Notes under the pieces: generated by a model
Databases searched by the model: none
What the model saw: the letters and a program-made list of their open reading frames with translations, nothing else
Told to the model about the DNA's origin: nothing
Program-made: the position numbers and the translations under genes
Shown: piece after piece, positions 11,697-24,845 of the stretch
Layout: the number at the start of each line of letters is the position of its first letter
Numbering within the stretch: the stretch's first letter is position 1
Assembly: GCA_921293015.1 (NCBI GenBank)
Contig: OV121083.1
Coordinates: 26,218,908 to 26,282,907, forward strand
Direction: 5' to 3'
DNA: 64,000 nt
Origin: Phorcus lineatus
Taxonomy: Eukaryota; Mollusca; Gastropoda; Trochida; Trochidae

Positions 11697-12050
11697 TGTA
11701 TATAGAGTTTATTACCCAAGGAACTCTGTAAACATGACTTTTACGAAACATATGTGAAAATTTGTATTACATAAGCGAGACCGAGGCTTATGAACAAATT
11801 CGCACGAGTTTTGTAAAAGTCATTTGACCCACTTCCCAGTGTGATAATTTCTTTATTACCCAATTCTATTAAATCTAAATTCCATGGAAATATTCCGAAA
11901 ACTGCCTACTTCCTTGCAACGGCCCGCTTAAATGACGTCACAAACAATGATTTTATGACATCACAGACGATGTAATACAGTAACTCATGGGCGAAACAAT
12001 CGTTGCTAGGTAAAAGTAATATGTGCAGATGTGCTCATATTGAAAATAAG
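11697..12050 (+). mobile_element. Half copy of the foldback element (one arm plus loop)
   Basis: It shares with the palindrome at 50491-51067: GTTTATTACCC.AGGAA, ATGACTTTTACGAAA, TTCGCACGAGTTT.GTAAAAGTCAT, TAATTTCTTTATTACC, GGCCCGCTTAAATGACGTCAC.AACAATG, then the loop AAACAATCGTTGCTAGG. The second arm is absent. Divergence is well above that between the arms at 50.5 kb. Confidence 0.8.
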
Positions 12051-12891
12051 TCAACATTTATGGTTAACCATATGGGTAATAAATATATATATGCTCCTTA
12101 CAAAGGGCCATGCCATAAGCCCATCTGGTATTTCAGGCCAGTCTAGCTAAAAATGAAATATTGCATACATTCAGGGAAAGTTCTTATACTTAAATCTGCT
12201 GTATTTTCTAGAGCAAAATCATTCTCTTGGTCTACTTCAGAAATAACACTGCTGCAAATTTTGAGCAATACTATTCTTAGCGGTTCATTTACAAACTTCA
12301 CGACTTGTTTACAAAGTAAATATTTCGGGATTGGCGACTGGCTGAAATTGGTTCACCTGAAGTATTCCGAGACCAAAATAATCATATTTAACTCTTTAGC
12401 TGCTTCATTTCTACAATAAAATTAACTCTGACTTGTCAATCTCAGGGATGACAACTTGCTAACAACAGGGTATGATCAGAGATTGTGGCTTGATGTAGGG
12501 AGGTGCAAAAAATCAGGGCTAATGTAGACTATGCCAGTTTTTCATAAAAGATGCCCATTTTATACTACCTTCTACTACAGGTGCATGCATGTTATGAAGG
12601 AAATTGAATATCCCATTCGAGTATTCCGGAATTAGTAAAGGTTGGTTCACCCTGGGGTTTCTTGTTTTTTTACGTTGAATTTGTAAAACAATTGAAAAGG
12701 AGGGGGTTTGAACCCTTTTTGTGGTACCAAAAGTAAAAGTTTGCTCCCTAAGAAATTTCTGTGACTCCCTAAAGATGAAAGGTTCATATTTCATAATTAG
12801 TGTAAAAATCCCTGCTGCCTGAGTTTCCAAAACTTATCCCCGACAATGCAAGATGATAATCCATTGTTGTTTACACATATCTTTTCCTCGC

Positions 12892-13425
12892 CCATGTAAG
12901 ATACTGCAGTGTAATATTTATACAAGTGTAAAACCGCTGCGAGAATGTGACTTCATAATATTGTATGGTTGGGACTTCACATTGTCAGCGCTGCTGTCAC
13001 AATGGCGACCATGTCGTAGAATTGTTTAATTCAGTACAATTTCGGCAATCATGCTTGATTACTGACGTCAAGTAATAAACAGAATACTAAACTTCTTTCA
13101 TTTCAATAGTATTTTTATTAAACTCGTAAATGATTTGGTATCAAACTAGCTTACATCCATGTAAGATACTGCAGTGTAATATTTATACTACGATAATAAA
13201 CTAGTGTAATACCGCTGCACGTATGGCGTCACATTATATGGTTGTGAGGTCATAGCATCGCCGTCACAATGGCCACCATGTCACAGAAATATTTCATTCA
13301 GTACACTTTCGGCAATCATGCTTGAATACTGAGGTCAAGTAATAAACAGAATACAAAACTTGCTTCCATTCATTACTATTTTTATTAAACTACTTCAGAT
13401 TTGATATCAAACTCGCTTTTGCTGT
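12892..13425. repeat. Diverged tandem duplication, period 265 bp
   Basis: CCATGTAAGATACTGCAGTG starts at 12892 and again at 13157. Further shared blocks keep the same offset: GTAATATTTATAC, CCGCTGC, GTCACAATGGC.ACCATGTC, TTTCGGCAATCATGCTTGA, TACTGA.GTCAAGTAATAA, ACAGAATAC, ACTATTTTTATTAAACT. Each unit has CRE-like GACGTCA or its decayed form and GGCGACCATG. No reading frame is conserved between units. Confidence 0.85.
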
Positions 13426-13429
13426 TATT

Positions 13430-16400
13430 ATACTTTATCATTGACTAATTTAACAAAAATAGTATTAAATGGAAGAGCGTTTAGTATCCTCTATACATAT
13501 AATGATGATAATAAGCAACAAACATCACATAAAGGAAGTTGGTTGTACTAGATATTAACATGATTTTGCAGACCATCAACTTTAGTTCCATGTTTTTTTT
13601 ATTAATTTATGGACTGAAAGAAAAAAAGGACAATGATTTCATTTAATATTCAGATCATGTTCAGAGTAAAATTTGGGTGTTTACAAATATATATTTATGA
13701 AAGTTCCCTAATCATTTACTACTAACACTCAAAACGTTGCTAATCTTTGATGATATTTGTTTTTGCAGGAAAGAAAATAAGTTCAATTGAAGTGCTGTGT
13801 TTTATTTCAACATTTCGGGTATTATTTTGATCCTTCTTATTGTCAAATATAGCTTTTAACTCTTAAAAATACTAAAATCACTTTGGTGAAAAAATGAAAG
13901 GGAATCAAATATTTGAATAAAATATACAGGCTATCAAAACTTAAAACTAAAATCATGGTCAAAGAATATTTATCACTTAATCAACTATGTGATAACACAA
14001 TCAGTATAAAATCAAAACACAATTATTTCAAAAAGTGATCAATAAGAATAAACCATCTATTATCTTCTATGGACTAAAAGATATGATCAAATTTACATAA
14101 ACAACTTATCATTCACTAAAATTACATTAGAAGAGAACTTAACAAAGAACAGAATCAATTTCATAAATATAAATCTGATAAAAGTAATAAGTAATAAGTA
14201 ATAGATAATCATATTAAAGACTAAAGCAAAAACCAAATGAGAATAATTACCCAGATTCACAAATAAAATCCTCGAGGTCCTCATCGTCCGATTTATCAAT
14301 CATATCCATTATTGAAACAATACACGGACACCTTTCCTCAACTCTTACAGACAAATAGTGCCTTGGGCAAAGCGCAAACGTATCACTACATCACGAGCAC
14401 AAGCTGACAACAGGTTGTTATTTGATATTGTCAATGTGCGGCGTGGTCACAGATGTTTGTTCACTTTAAGAAACCAAACGCTTAATTTAAATACCAGGTT
14501 AAATGAACGTTTATATTATGTATATGATAAACATTAATATTTGAGTTCATTCATATGCTAAGTAAATGTGCTTTATCAACAGAATTATGAATATGTTTTA
14601 CTAATTATTATTATGAAGTAAGAATGACTTCTATTTTCATTACAATAAACCTAATAATTTTTTCGTTGATAATAAAATAGTATAAATGATATTATGAATC
14701 TATATTCTTATCATGTATACATTAATCATTAATTACTTTAGTTTTAGAAAACAAATCAAGATTTATTTTTGCATTTAGTACAGCTATTTCAAGTGAATTA
14801 GAAATGACGTCTTCCGTATTTTATTTGAAGTTATTGACTTTTACCAGCATAAACTGGCTATTCAACATGTAATAAGAAAATATCATTGTATATTCATATC
14901 TAATATAATCAACAAAATTCATATAACAAATAATTTGGTTCATATTCCTGAACAATATCATTACATAGAGAGATAACAAAACCTGCAAAATTAAAGGAGA
15001 TAAAAGTAAACCATTTTGTTACAATGTATAATATCAATCCAGTATGACTCAAACATGCCGACTGAAGGGATAGAGAGCTGCATAGGTTGTTAAATAATAT
15101 TAATTGATTGCTAAGACTGCGTTTTCTCTGCAACCATCAACATGAATACTTTATAATTGCTTAATGCTAATTGCAGCGTTTGAAATCTAATACACTGATA
15201 GCTGTAATAAATCTGTCACTTTATATACAATATGAAATTAGATAAACGTGGGATAAACGTAATAAATTTAAAATAGTTCGTTATCATTCCCAATCAAAGG
15301 TCATGTAAAAAAAATGGAACAATCTATGTAACCTTGGTAAATCCATTGTATTGAATCATTTTGATATTTGCATTATCAAACCTCTGAAAGGCAAACTATG
15401 TCCTTGTCAAGTTTCTTGGAGCAATAGGAAGTGGAATTCAAAAGAAGTACAAGAATTTCAAAGGAACAAATTCTTTATTGTTATTCTAGCAAAGATCAAA
15501 GGCAGCGTGCAACCTTTATTCTGCCATACGGTGCACTTTTTGAGTGATGTATGAAAAAATGGTCGATGACGTCAATAACAATGATGTTATGATTTCCACA
15601 GAAGTGGACCTGGTGGAGGATTTTTAATTCACAGCTGAATTTGATGCATCAAATCTTTGTTTATTTAGGAGAAAATTTTAATTATCAGAGTTATAATCAG
15701 CGGTCACCTATTTTACGGTCGATTTAAAAAAAATTCCAATGGGTAGTTGGACTTCCTGAACCTCCCCTGGATCTGCCACTGGACTTGACGCTATAGCAAT
15801 AGAATTACCAAATATAGTCGTGATCAAGGTGCCCAAATCAACACTTCACGGATGAGAAAGGCATAAAGTTCTCCATAACTCCCTGGTGATATGAAGTGTA
15901 GGAGGAAAGAGTTTGATGTAGAACAGCTGCAGGCTGCACAATCAATACTTGATACACACTGGAGAGACAAATGGCCACTTGAGGGACGACACACTGTAGC
16001 TTGCAGCCATGTGACCAGCACTTGCTCAAACTAATGTACTAATTGTTCCACACGATTATACAACAAGCTGCTGAATACTTGAGATATTTCCGAGTTCTTG
16101 ATCAATGAATGATTTCACCCATGAGTTGAATATTGCCTGCAGAGTTACTTAAATCTACCAAATCTCATTGGAATCAGATCAAACCTATCACTCATACCTT
16201 GTTGGTTTTTTTAATTACAGCACCTTAGCCAATCAGCGACAAGGCTAGAAAGCCATCAGCCTGATTTGATATTTTAGCAAAAGAAATAATATTTTTCTAT
16301 TCAAATATAATTTCTGCTATGTAGAATCTAACAGGACTTGCCTTTTGGATTTTCCCATTATGCAACTTCCTATCCTGATAAGCAACTGACCAAAAGCCAA

Positions 16401-17464
16401 AAGTATTTTACTTCTGCTTTCTTGAAAATATCACAACTGATGTCCAGGCGAAATCTGATCACCCTCAAATTTTCATGTCAGTCAGCAATATAGCTGGTCA
16501 CCATTCAGTGATTTAACCGCGCCCAACATTGATGAACTTTTTAAAAGTAGGTTATCTTTAGTTAGTGACAATTCTTGGCTTGTGTTTTTTGAAATTTTTT
16601 TTTATTCCTGTAAATTAATTTCTAATAATTGCTTGACATGTAAAGTGTTGATATTACATTATAAATTTTGATCAATTGATCAACAGAGTTTCATCCCATT
16701 TTTTGGTGCAAAAACATTATGAAAATTTGTAATTGAACAGTTTTAAAAATTAGATTCATGACCATTTCCTGAATAAGAGCTCATGTGATATGATAATCTT
16801 TTTTATGACCTTTATGTTTGCTTACAGTAATAAATCCTGTTTTGTAATGACTGTAAAAGTTCATGGTCGGATATTGCTTCCATAATAACAAGCCTCAATG
16901 TGATGACTCACCAAATATTTATAGGTCTCAGAAAACTCAAAAATTGATTATAGAAACAAATGGACGTTTTGGAATTTTTAATCCTTAAGCTGAAAAAAAA
17001 GAAAATCAAAGCATGGAGATATTTACCCTTTGCCGAGAATAAACAGGAGAGCATTTACTTGACCAATGGCAAATCCTAATTTAATCATTAAAGAGCCTGA
17101 CCTATCGGCAACCAGTCCGCCATCTTGTGTTCGGGAAATGAAATGACAAAATGGCGGCTGTACTTTCACTAATTTTACAACATTATGAAAATTAACTGTT
17201 TGTATGGATAGATAAAAGTGATTTATAATATTAGACTTATCACTTGTAGTGCCAATGAATGGCTTCACTTCTCATTCTTGTTGAATCTACCAAGTGTGCA
17301 CTTTCATTTATCTAGTTGTCAAATCTAAATAAACCAAAGTGTTACCCTCTGTAACTTGTTTCAACTGCTTTATGTTGTAAAAATTTACTAATAACATACA
17401 GGTATAAACTGGAATGTCCCCCATGAATTTCATTCCACAAAATAAACCCTGATGAGACTGTCCT
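13430..17464. other. AT-rich stretch with no supported gene
   Basis: Only unsupported short frames are seen. A pair of ATGGCGG motifs facing each other lies at 17117-17159 (see findings). Confidence 0.55.
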
Positions 17465-17810
17465 ATTAAAGTGACACACAGATAGAATATGTTAAATCTA
17501 GTTTAAATTTGATACCTGCCAAAATACCATATGTGTTGATTTAATCATGTAACATCAACATGTATAGTCATCCAAAATGTCAAATACATAATCATTAACA
17601 GTTTTCAATGAAAATTTAAAAGAATGGCCTTGTACGGGTAAAGCAAAATCACACATATTTGCACATACAGAAATAAAGAACTTAAGAAACATTACCAATT
17701 CATATCTGTCGTCATTAATCAATAAATTTCCATGACTAAATGGCGCACCAACAGTTCTGCATTGACGATTTTGCATCCTAAATCGTAACTTGATCATTAT
17801 ATTGCCATTA
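17465..17810 (-). mobile_element. TTAA-type MITE (family T1), copy E, decayed
   Basis: It begins ATTAAAGTGACACACAGA (right terminal repeat in reverse). It continues with interior phrases in reverse complement: GCCAAAATACCATATG, AATGGCGCACCAACAGTTCTGC, ATCGTAACTTG. The other terminal repeat is not recognisable. Confidence 0.55.
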
Positions 17811-20329
17811 TACCATATCTATAAAAAAAATGTTTTTAAGCCAGGGAACAATTACAATAGGAAATCTGTTTCTTAAAAATTCAAACTTTATATTTAAGAA
17901 AGTTTATTGATAATTTGCATGGAAATATCCAATAAATGCAACAGAAAATTACAGAAAAATATCTGGTATGACTGTTAATTCAACAGGCCTTTGCTTAATT
18001 ATTGTCTATTTACTTATGTGAGATCACTAAGAACAATAGTTTACGGAAAATTTTTTTTTTTTTTTTTTTCCTTTTTATTTCCCCAACTTGTTTATAATGT
18101 GTTTACATCCATGTATTATGTGTTACGGAAAATATTATGAAAAGTATCTAACTTATGTTTCTAAGGCCAGACAAAATTAATTAGCTGATAAACAGATCAT
18201 TTCAGGCATAATGTTAAGAAGCAAAGTAGATGATAATATTTCTGAATGTTTTCAGGTAAGCAAATAAAGTACAGGAATAGATAGAAATTTAATTATTAAT
18301 AATTTTCCTCCTTCCTACTTAGGGTTCAATTTGGCAACCCTATTAAGAAGGGGTTTTGAGTCGCATTCTGTTTTCCAAAATTAATCAAAATAGTACATGG
18401 ATATTGTGTAAATCAACTTTTTAATGGTTTTTTTTGCCCTAATGAATTGTTTCATCAAACTCTAAACTCAATCATGAATATTTGTCTGACCTAAACACTG
18501 ACAAAAAGATACATGAAAACAGCATGTTACAGTCATGTCAAAGTAGTTCTGATGTTCATTTTGGTAAAACATAAAAACCTTGAGGTTATACTTTATAAAC
18601 TCCAGTTTTAGGTTTATTGCAATAAATACCATTCGCATGACCTTGTAATGTCAAATATGCATTTAAGAGGGAGCATATCCCCTAAATCTCAAAGTCTGAA
18701 TTTACTCCATGTAGAAAAAAAATATACATGAACTCAGACATTGTACATATTTACAACAACAAAAATTTATCAGGAAGAAAACAAAATGATTTTGTCCCAG
18801 CTAGTAGATGTACAAATTTTGTTTTATTGCTAGATCATTGTTTTTGTTCAATGTTTGGCATAATATAATGATTTTAGGATTTTTTTCACTACACCACCAT
18901 AAGCAGCTATGTATCGTATCATGAGCTTGGTATTAAACAGCAGATTTCTAAGTGGTACAATGTAGTATATCATTTCAGCCTTGCTTCTCATACAACTAAA
19001 TAATTACCCTTCAAAAGTATTTAGTGATGAGAATTACTGTACATTCTTTATACAGTAGAACTGAAAAGGAAGGAGCATAGTAAACAAATAAACTTGGATT
19101 GATAAACATTTTTTAATTTTTTTCAAAGCTGTTTTAAACATATTTTATTACGTACATGAAAAGGATCAGGAACAAAATCTCAAACTAAGAATACCCTTTT
19201 CTTGATATGTACAAAGGTAAATTACCATTTTTCCAGACATTTTTAAAGTGGTTTCCTTACACATGATTCATTTATTTCAGAGTAAACTGAAACATTCATT
19301 ATAGCCGTGATTGAGGATTTACCTCCAGGTAAACCCAAAGCTCAGAGAACTCTGAGAATATGAATGTAACGTGGCTACATCCTGGCACTTTTCAAAGCAA
19401 TGACATGTACAAATTGATTTCTAAATGCTATCAGAATAGCCTTTATGATTATCCCTCAAAGGAGTTTATCTCATGAGGTACGCGTAATAGAAGAGAATGA
19501 AGTTCCCGAGAGGATTAGGGAACTGACTACATTGAGGTAACACAATCTGAAGTCATTCTATCTAGCATGATGAATTGGCTATCCTTAATATCTTTTTTTT
19601 AATTATTTCCATTTTTGGTTAGATTTTCATTTACATATCAGGGTATATTGGCTTGAAAACTAAGTACACGTGTATTAAAACATTTCAAATAAATTTTTAT
19701 TGGATACACAAATAAAGAAAAATATTGTTTTTATTATGAATTTTTCAAAAGCATATGGAGAGAACACTAGAATGCATGGAATTTTGCATAGTTGCAATTT
19801 CAAAATGCAACAAATCTTTATTGATTGTCCTGGTAACCGGGAATGCAGTTGTGGTGGTTTTTTTACCATTTTAACATTTCACCTTCAGACCAAACAGGGA
19901 GCCAAAATTTATTCATTCATAACTTGAGAAGATTATGTCCCTGAATGTAAATAAAATTTATTTCAAAAAACGTTCAGACACATAATCCATATTGATTTTC
20001 TTTAATCGGTCAATGAATTTTCATATGCCCGACAGGTCAATAATGCAATTGGTCAAACTAGACTCCAAATTGGATATGTCCAGCAAATAGACCGATTTCT
20101 GCAGCCCTACTGGATCCTCTGCTGTCATGAATGAATAGGAAATCATTTATAACACCATAGTAAATCATACATAATACATAACGTAACTATAGCCAGCCAC
20201 CCCCCTGTTGACAATTTCTGAATACGAATCCCCCCCTTTCAATAATCCTGGATCCGCCCTTGCGATGGATAGAATCTTTAAAGGCTACAGAATAACATGA
20301 ATGCATCTGTGACTTTGCAGGTCTGAACA
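17811..20329. other. AT-rich stretch with no supported gene
   Basis: A poly-T run sits near 18051-18070 and a small inverted repeat (TTAGGGTT..AACCCTA) near 18318-18343. Nothing else can be supported. Confidence 0.55.
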
Positions 20330-20497
20330 TCCTGTTTATAGAAATTTGGTGGACTGAGTGCAATGTGGTTAACTGCCCAGTGACACGTCAGAGTATGAAA
20401 CCCAGATGAACAAAATCTTCGTCTTTATCTGGATTTGAACCCATGACACGCTCACATGCAATCATTAAACTATTAAACCACTATGCTCTACATATCT
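20330..20497 (-). mobile_element. tRNA-derived SINE relic
   Basis: The minus strand reads TAGAGCATAGTGGTTTAATAG (box A-like) and, about 40 bp on, GGGTTCAAATCCAG, a perfect box B (GGTTCAAATCC). It is followed by an unrelated body (AAGACGAAGATTTTGTTC...). The absence of a closed acceptor stem and of CCA-proximal pairing argues for a SINE, not a tRNA gene. Confidence 0.6.
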
Positions 20498-20534
20498 CTT
20501 TCTGTCAAAAGACCGCAATGTTAAATAAGGCTCA

Positions 20535-20780
20535 TCACATTCTCTCCCCACAGAGGTAGCTTAGGTCAAAGAAAACTATCATCAACTCTGTTCTAATACA
20601 AGCTCTTTTGGGCTGGAAATTCTGATGGGATGCAAACAAAGTTAACCACGTTCAAAAGTAATCATTTGCAAACCTCAGTCGTTTCCGTAGGCTTTGGGAT
20701 AAATAGAATTTAATTCAACAACTGAATTTTGCATTGATATAGACTAATGTTGTTTAAAAGATAAAGACTAAGGATTCTGC
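20535..20780 (+). repeat. Dispersed repeat R3, copy 2
   Basis: It shares CATTCTCTCC, AGGTAGCT, AATACAAGCT and GGATGCAA with 27285-27530 in the same order and spacing. It also shares GGCTTTGGGA.AA with 8460-8690. It is strongly decayed. Confidence 0.5.
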
Positions 20781-21118
20781 AAGTGCTAAACTCCATGTTT
20801 TCAAAATTAATATTATGTTCGATATCATAGTTGTATGTTTATTTATATTTCCTTAGCCTTTTCTTGCAAATTAAACGTTTTATGTTCTTGTAAAGAAATT
20901 ATGATAAGTGCCATAACCATTAACAAAACAGTCAGATTTAAGGGCATTACCTTAACTTTATTCTGATTCCTAATTGCTTTCTGATATCAAGTAGAAATAC
21001 TCTCAGTAGCACTGTAAAACATGCTTTAAGTCTGAAAAATTAGTAAAATATCATTTCTCCCAAAATCCTAGCCCTATTTTCTGATTTCTGACATTGTTGT
21101 CCACCCATCCCAAATCAA

Positions 21119-21535
21119 TAAGGGTGCGCGGTATTATCGATATATCGGTATATTGCAAAACAGAAACACGATACCTACCGGTACACTATTCTGAAAATAT
21201 CCAATATATCGGAGGTTTAAAAATTAACAGTTTCTGTGTAAAATTGCAGAAATACGTAACGAAAAAATGTGATTATACTGAAAGTAATAAAAAAAAAAGG
21301 GTGAACAAAGTGAAAATAGCACAGATATGATAAAAGTCCGAATCCAGTCACCAGGATTACCTCTCTTAACAAGAAGACGGCCGGTTGAGCATTTGAACAC
21401 TGTTCTAATCACTGCTATTTAGTCAAGAGAGTATGGAAAACTGAACTATGAAAAGTTCCAATATATCAATATGAATATGCTTTTCTGTATCGCCATATAT
21501 TGCAATACGGAAATGAGGAGCAATACCCATCCTTA
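21119..21535. mobile_element. hAT-like MITE (family H1), copy 2
   Basis: Left end TAAGGGTGCGCGGTATTATCG; right end CAATACCCATCCTTA, whose reverse complement is TAAGGATGGGTATTG. Flanks CAAATCAA (21111-21118) and CAAATTAA (21536-21543) form an 8-bp target duplication with one mismatch, as made by hAT transposases. The interior shares GGTATATTGCAA, ACCGGTACAC and CCAATATATCGGAGG with copies 1 and 3. Confidence 0.85.
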
Positions 21536-21819
21536 CAAATTAACATCCAAAAATAACCTGACAATACCCAGGGAAATCGCATGGATATCAGGTTTCAGTC
21601 TGTTTGTCCTTGAGCCCATGAAGTGTTAGTAAACCGCAGTCGTAACAAGTTCAGCAATACGCTACAAAATTGATGACCACTGACCAGTTAATGATATATA
21701 TTTTGCTTATCAATTGTGCTACAAAATGAACTAAATGCCCTCATTTGAATCCTCATTGTCAAATCAATGTGAATAAATTGATTATCTTACAATGCTTTCA
21801 AAAATGGTTAGCCTTTTAA

Positions 21820-22620
21820 TATTGAACCCTACAAGAGCATATTTATGAACCCCAACCACACCCTTATTTTTTGGGGCGGGACAATAAAATTTGTATATCA
21901 TAGTCTCAATCCTACAAAGATGATATTCTAAAGCTTTTAGAAACCTAGCATGATTGGGTTGTGAAAAAAAAAGACAAGGAATTTGAGGATGGGTACCCAA
22001 CCACATCCATATTTGAAGGAGGATCAAGACCAAATCCAAAATCTATTTTCTTTATGTAAAAAAGATGTTATTCTAAAAATTTGGAAGTTTTTGGGAAAAT
22101 TTTCATACATATGCACCACAGTGCCACGCCCGTTTTATTTGCGGTGGGACAATGAAATTTACACTTAAGTCTACATCCTACAAATATGGTAATTTCCAAA
22201 TTTAATAACCATAGCATTATATAATATATAATAATAATTGTATAATAATATATGGTTTCTTGAAATAGACGTTAAAGGAAAATTTGAGTGTGGACACCCT
22301 GCCACACCCATATTGGAAGACACCAAAGTTACAAATTTAAGTTTCCATTGTCAGAAAGATGTCCCTACTAAAATTTCAGCTTTCTATACCAATTGGTTTT
22401 GTGGACGAAGATTTTTTAGATTTTAAGAAAAAATGTCTGAAACAATAATATTTGAGAGTGGTGTCGCCCCAAAATGTAAAATCTTTTATTACCAAGGTGC
22501 AAGGTGTATCCTCAGAAAATTTCAGCTTTAGTGGTGTAGCTGTTGTAGAGAAGATGTTGAAAATGTGAAAAGTTTAGGCTACAGACAACACCTGACGGAC
22601 CCGCCATATGCCAATATGAT
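21820..22620. repeat. Degenerate dispersed repeat (ACCACACCC / GGGGCGGGACAA units)
   Basis: Three loosely similar segments carry an ACC(A/C)CACCCATAT-like motif, then GG.GGGACAATRAAATTT, then an AAGATG(T/A)..TTCTAAA-like phrase. They start near 21855, 21985 and 22290. The region looks like an old non-coding repeat; no frame is conserved. Confidence 0.45.
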
Positions 22621-22664
22621 GAGATGATGAGATAAAAAATTTTTTTTTTAAAATGTGTACTTAC

Positions 22665-23096
22665 AAGATGACGTTGTCAACAGCATCTTCAAATGACTGC
22701 AAAAGAAATTTTTTATTTTTTTTTATGAAAATCAGAAAACTAAATTTTCAACATTAATGAATATGCATGATTTAATCAATTTGTCGGGTAACTATATAAA
22801 AAAAATAAACGACATTTCATGACGTTACTATTACAAACAACGCTGATAGTGTGGAATCTAAGGAACCAACTCGTTGTCAAGAAACCTGTGAAATAAACAA
22901 CATCGACCTGTTGACACTCGTGACAGACCGAGTGCATCCAGATGATGTTGGTTGATTGCGTTCATACTTGAAATGTAAGAACTGATCTTACTAAAGATTT
23001 AAATCAATGTGATTTAAATCTTGATCGTCAATTCGTTTCTTTTACCTCTTCTTCGTTATCACTCATCCCTGTCGAGTCGACTTCTTGTGCGGCCAT
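22665..23096 (-). CDS. Candidate 5' end of an unrecognised gene (two small exons)
   Basis: On the minus strand, ATG at 23096 sits in CACCATGGC (strong context) and opens a 17-codon exon (23096-23046; MAAQEVDSTGMSDNEEE) ending GAG|GTAAAAG. A second exon (22696-22665) follows TTTCTTTTGCAG, reads SFEDAVDNVI in frame and ends with GTAAGTAC, two bases into a codon. The joined peptide is acidic and typical of a cytosolic N terminus. I do not recognise the family and found no third exon; it would lie below 22665. Both exons having good splice sites and a shared frame makes chance less likely, but this is unproven. It would be divergent from Asterix, about 1.75 kb away. Confidence 0.4.
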
Positions 23097-24055
23097 GGTG
23101 CTTGTGATATTCAGTGTACTGAAGCGGTTTTGATTCAAACTGGCCAGCTAGAACGTGTTCAGTGTGAGAACAATTAAAATGGACAGCATGATATATCAAT
23201 GCGTCCCAAAAGAATATGGTTAAGTAATTAAAAGCGTATTTTGTGGAGAAATATGCATATTTATTTGCCAAATTCACTGGTTTTGAGAGTACCTGGAAAT
23301 ATTTCTATCTTCAATGCAAAAGAGTTCTTATCGTTAAAATCAGGAAATACGAATACGGTACATTAAAAACTAGGAATATTATTTATACGTCACCTTGGTT
23401 TATCCAAACCACGATTGTCCAGTTAAACATTAAATTTGCGTTTGACCATTATTTTTCATATAGTTCAGACTGATTTAATTGTGAATGTTTCTTTTAAAAG
23501 GGAACCAACGTATACTCAATTGCTTGATTGTCATAAAAATTGTCAATATCTCTTAATACTTTGAACAATTATTCCTTCACACTGAATAACATTCATTAGC
23601 CTTTTTAAAAAGATGAAAGTACACTTTACAGTTCTTTAAATGAAAGTTTTCAAACCGTTTCTATAATGAATAACAATTCTAAACAAAATATTTAAATAGA
23701 TTTTTTTATTATGTAGATTAAAGTCGATTTGTGTTAATTCATTTGTTTTGCAGTTTCTGAAGGCTTATGCAGTATTTTTAAAATAGGATAATATGTCATT
23801 GCTCTTTAGGGGATTTTGTTTACATTTAAGTGAGGATGAAATTAAAAAGCACAATTAACATTATAAATCAGTACAAGGAGACGAGTGAACATAAAGATAT
23901 TCTTTGGTGAAATTTCTGTGGTTAAAATGATATGAACATCTCATGCATTGAACATTTGACACAATTAAGAGAAATTCAACAGAAATCAGAAAATTATGCA
24001 TGCATTTCTATAAACATGAAACACAACAATCCTTAAAATAATATGAAACTTACGA

Positions 24056-24120
24056 GGAACGTAGCTCAGCTGATAGACTGCGGCCTTCCAAAAGACGCTT
24101 TTAAAGGTGGGAGATTGTTG
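24056..24120 (+). other. tRNA-like relic
   Basis: GAACGTAGCTCAGCTGATAGACTGCGGCCTTCCAAAAGACG resembles a tRNA D-arm and anticodon arm (box A TAGCTCAGCTGATAG). The T-arm is replaced by GGTGGGAGATTG, which does not satisfy box B. It is most likely a SINE head or a tRNA pseudogene. Confidence 0.45.
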
Positions 24121-24659
24121 AAGATTCTTAAACTTTGGAAATAGAATCTCTCGGAAAAAATGGAGAATTCAGAATGTATTTTTATATAAATAATATTATG
24201 TAATATAATAAAATTTTTTATATAATTTGGGGTACGAATTATTGCACTCGCTAAGTTTGAAGCGCTTGTAATGTACTTCTTTGAGAGGTTTGTTATGTAA
24301 CAATAATTTTGCCATTTCTCTGAAGAAGTTGAAGCTTTTGTGTTGTTGAAGCTTTACGTAACAAATGTGCGTATAGAATTAAAATATATTTTCATATGCA
24401 TGTTGTATTAAATAAATGTATTGAGAAACTCACTGTAAATATATCGATTGAACCACTAGATATCAAGCTTGCATATAAACATGTCGTGATATATCGTCCA
24501 GCTCGATGACCACAAATCCAACAATTCCATGAAATTGCCACAAATTTACCTTTTAAAAAGTGAAAAATTATATTTTGGGTATGTTTTGTAACGATAGCAT
24601 ATAAAAAGAACAGAAATATAATATATAACCGGTTATCAAATTCATCTGAAATGAGGAAG

Positions 24660-24845
24660 GAGGATGGTTTCGTTTTTAATTTCGGAATTCGTCTTTTTCA
24701 ACCACCCCGGACGTCGCCTGGTCAATGATCCGAAGAGAAGCCAAAGGAGGTCGACGTGTTAGGCCGGGGACTTCTGCAGAATATTTTAGAGATTGTAGCC
24801 GACCTATCTATTTTCGTTAGTCTGAAAGATATTTATCTTAACATC
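24660..24845 (+). promoter_or_regulatory. Asterix 5' leader and core promoter region
   Basis: The stretch just before the Asterix ATG is richer in CpG than its flanks (ACCCCGGACGTCGCC, GGTCGACG, GGCCGGGG). No TATA box is placed convincingly, which suits a housekeeping gene. The transcription start is not determined. Confidence 0.4.

Noticed and set aside
20440..20497. Functional tRNA gene on the minus strand
   Set aside because: Box B is good but no acceptor stem closes and an unrelated body follows; it is a SINE head.
24056..24120. Functional tRNA gene
   Set aside because: Box B and the T-arm are missing.
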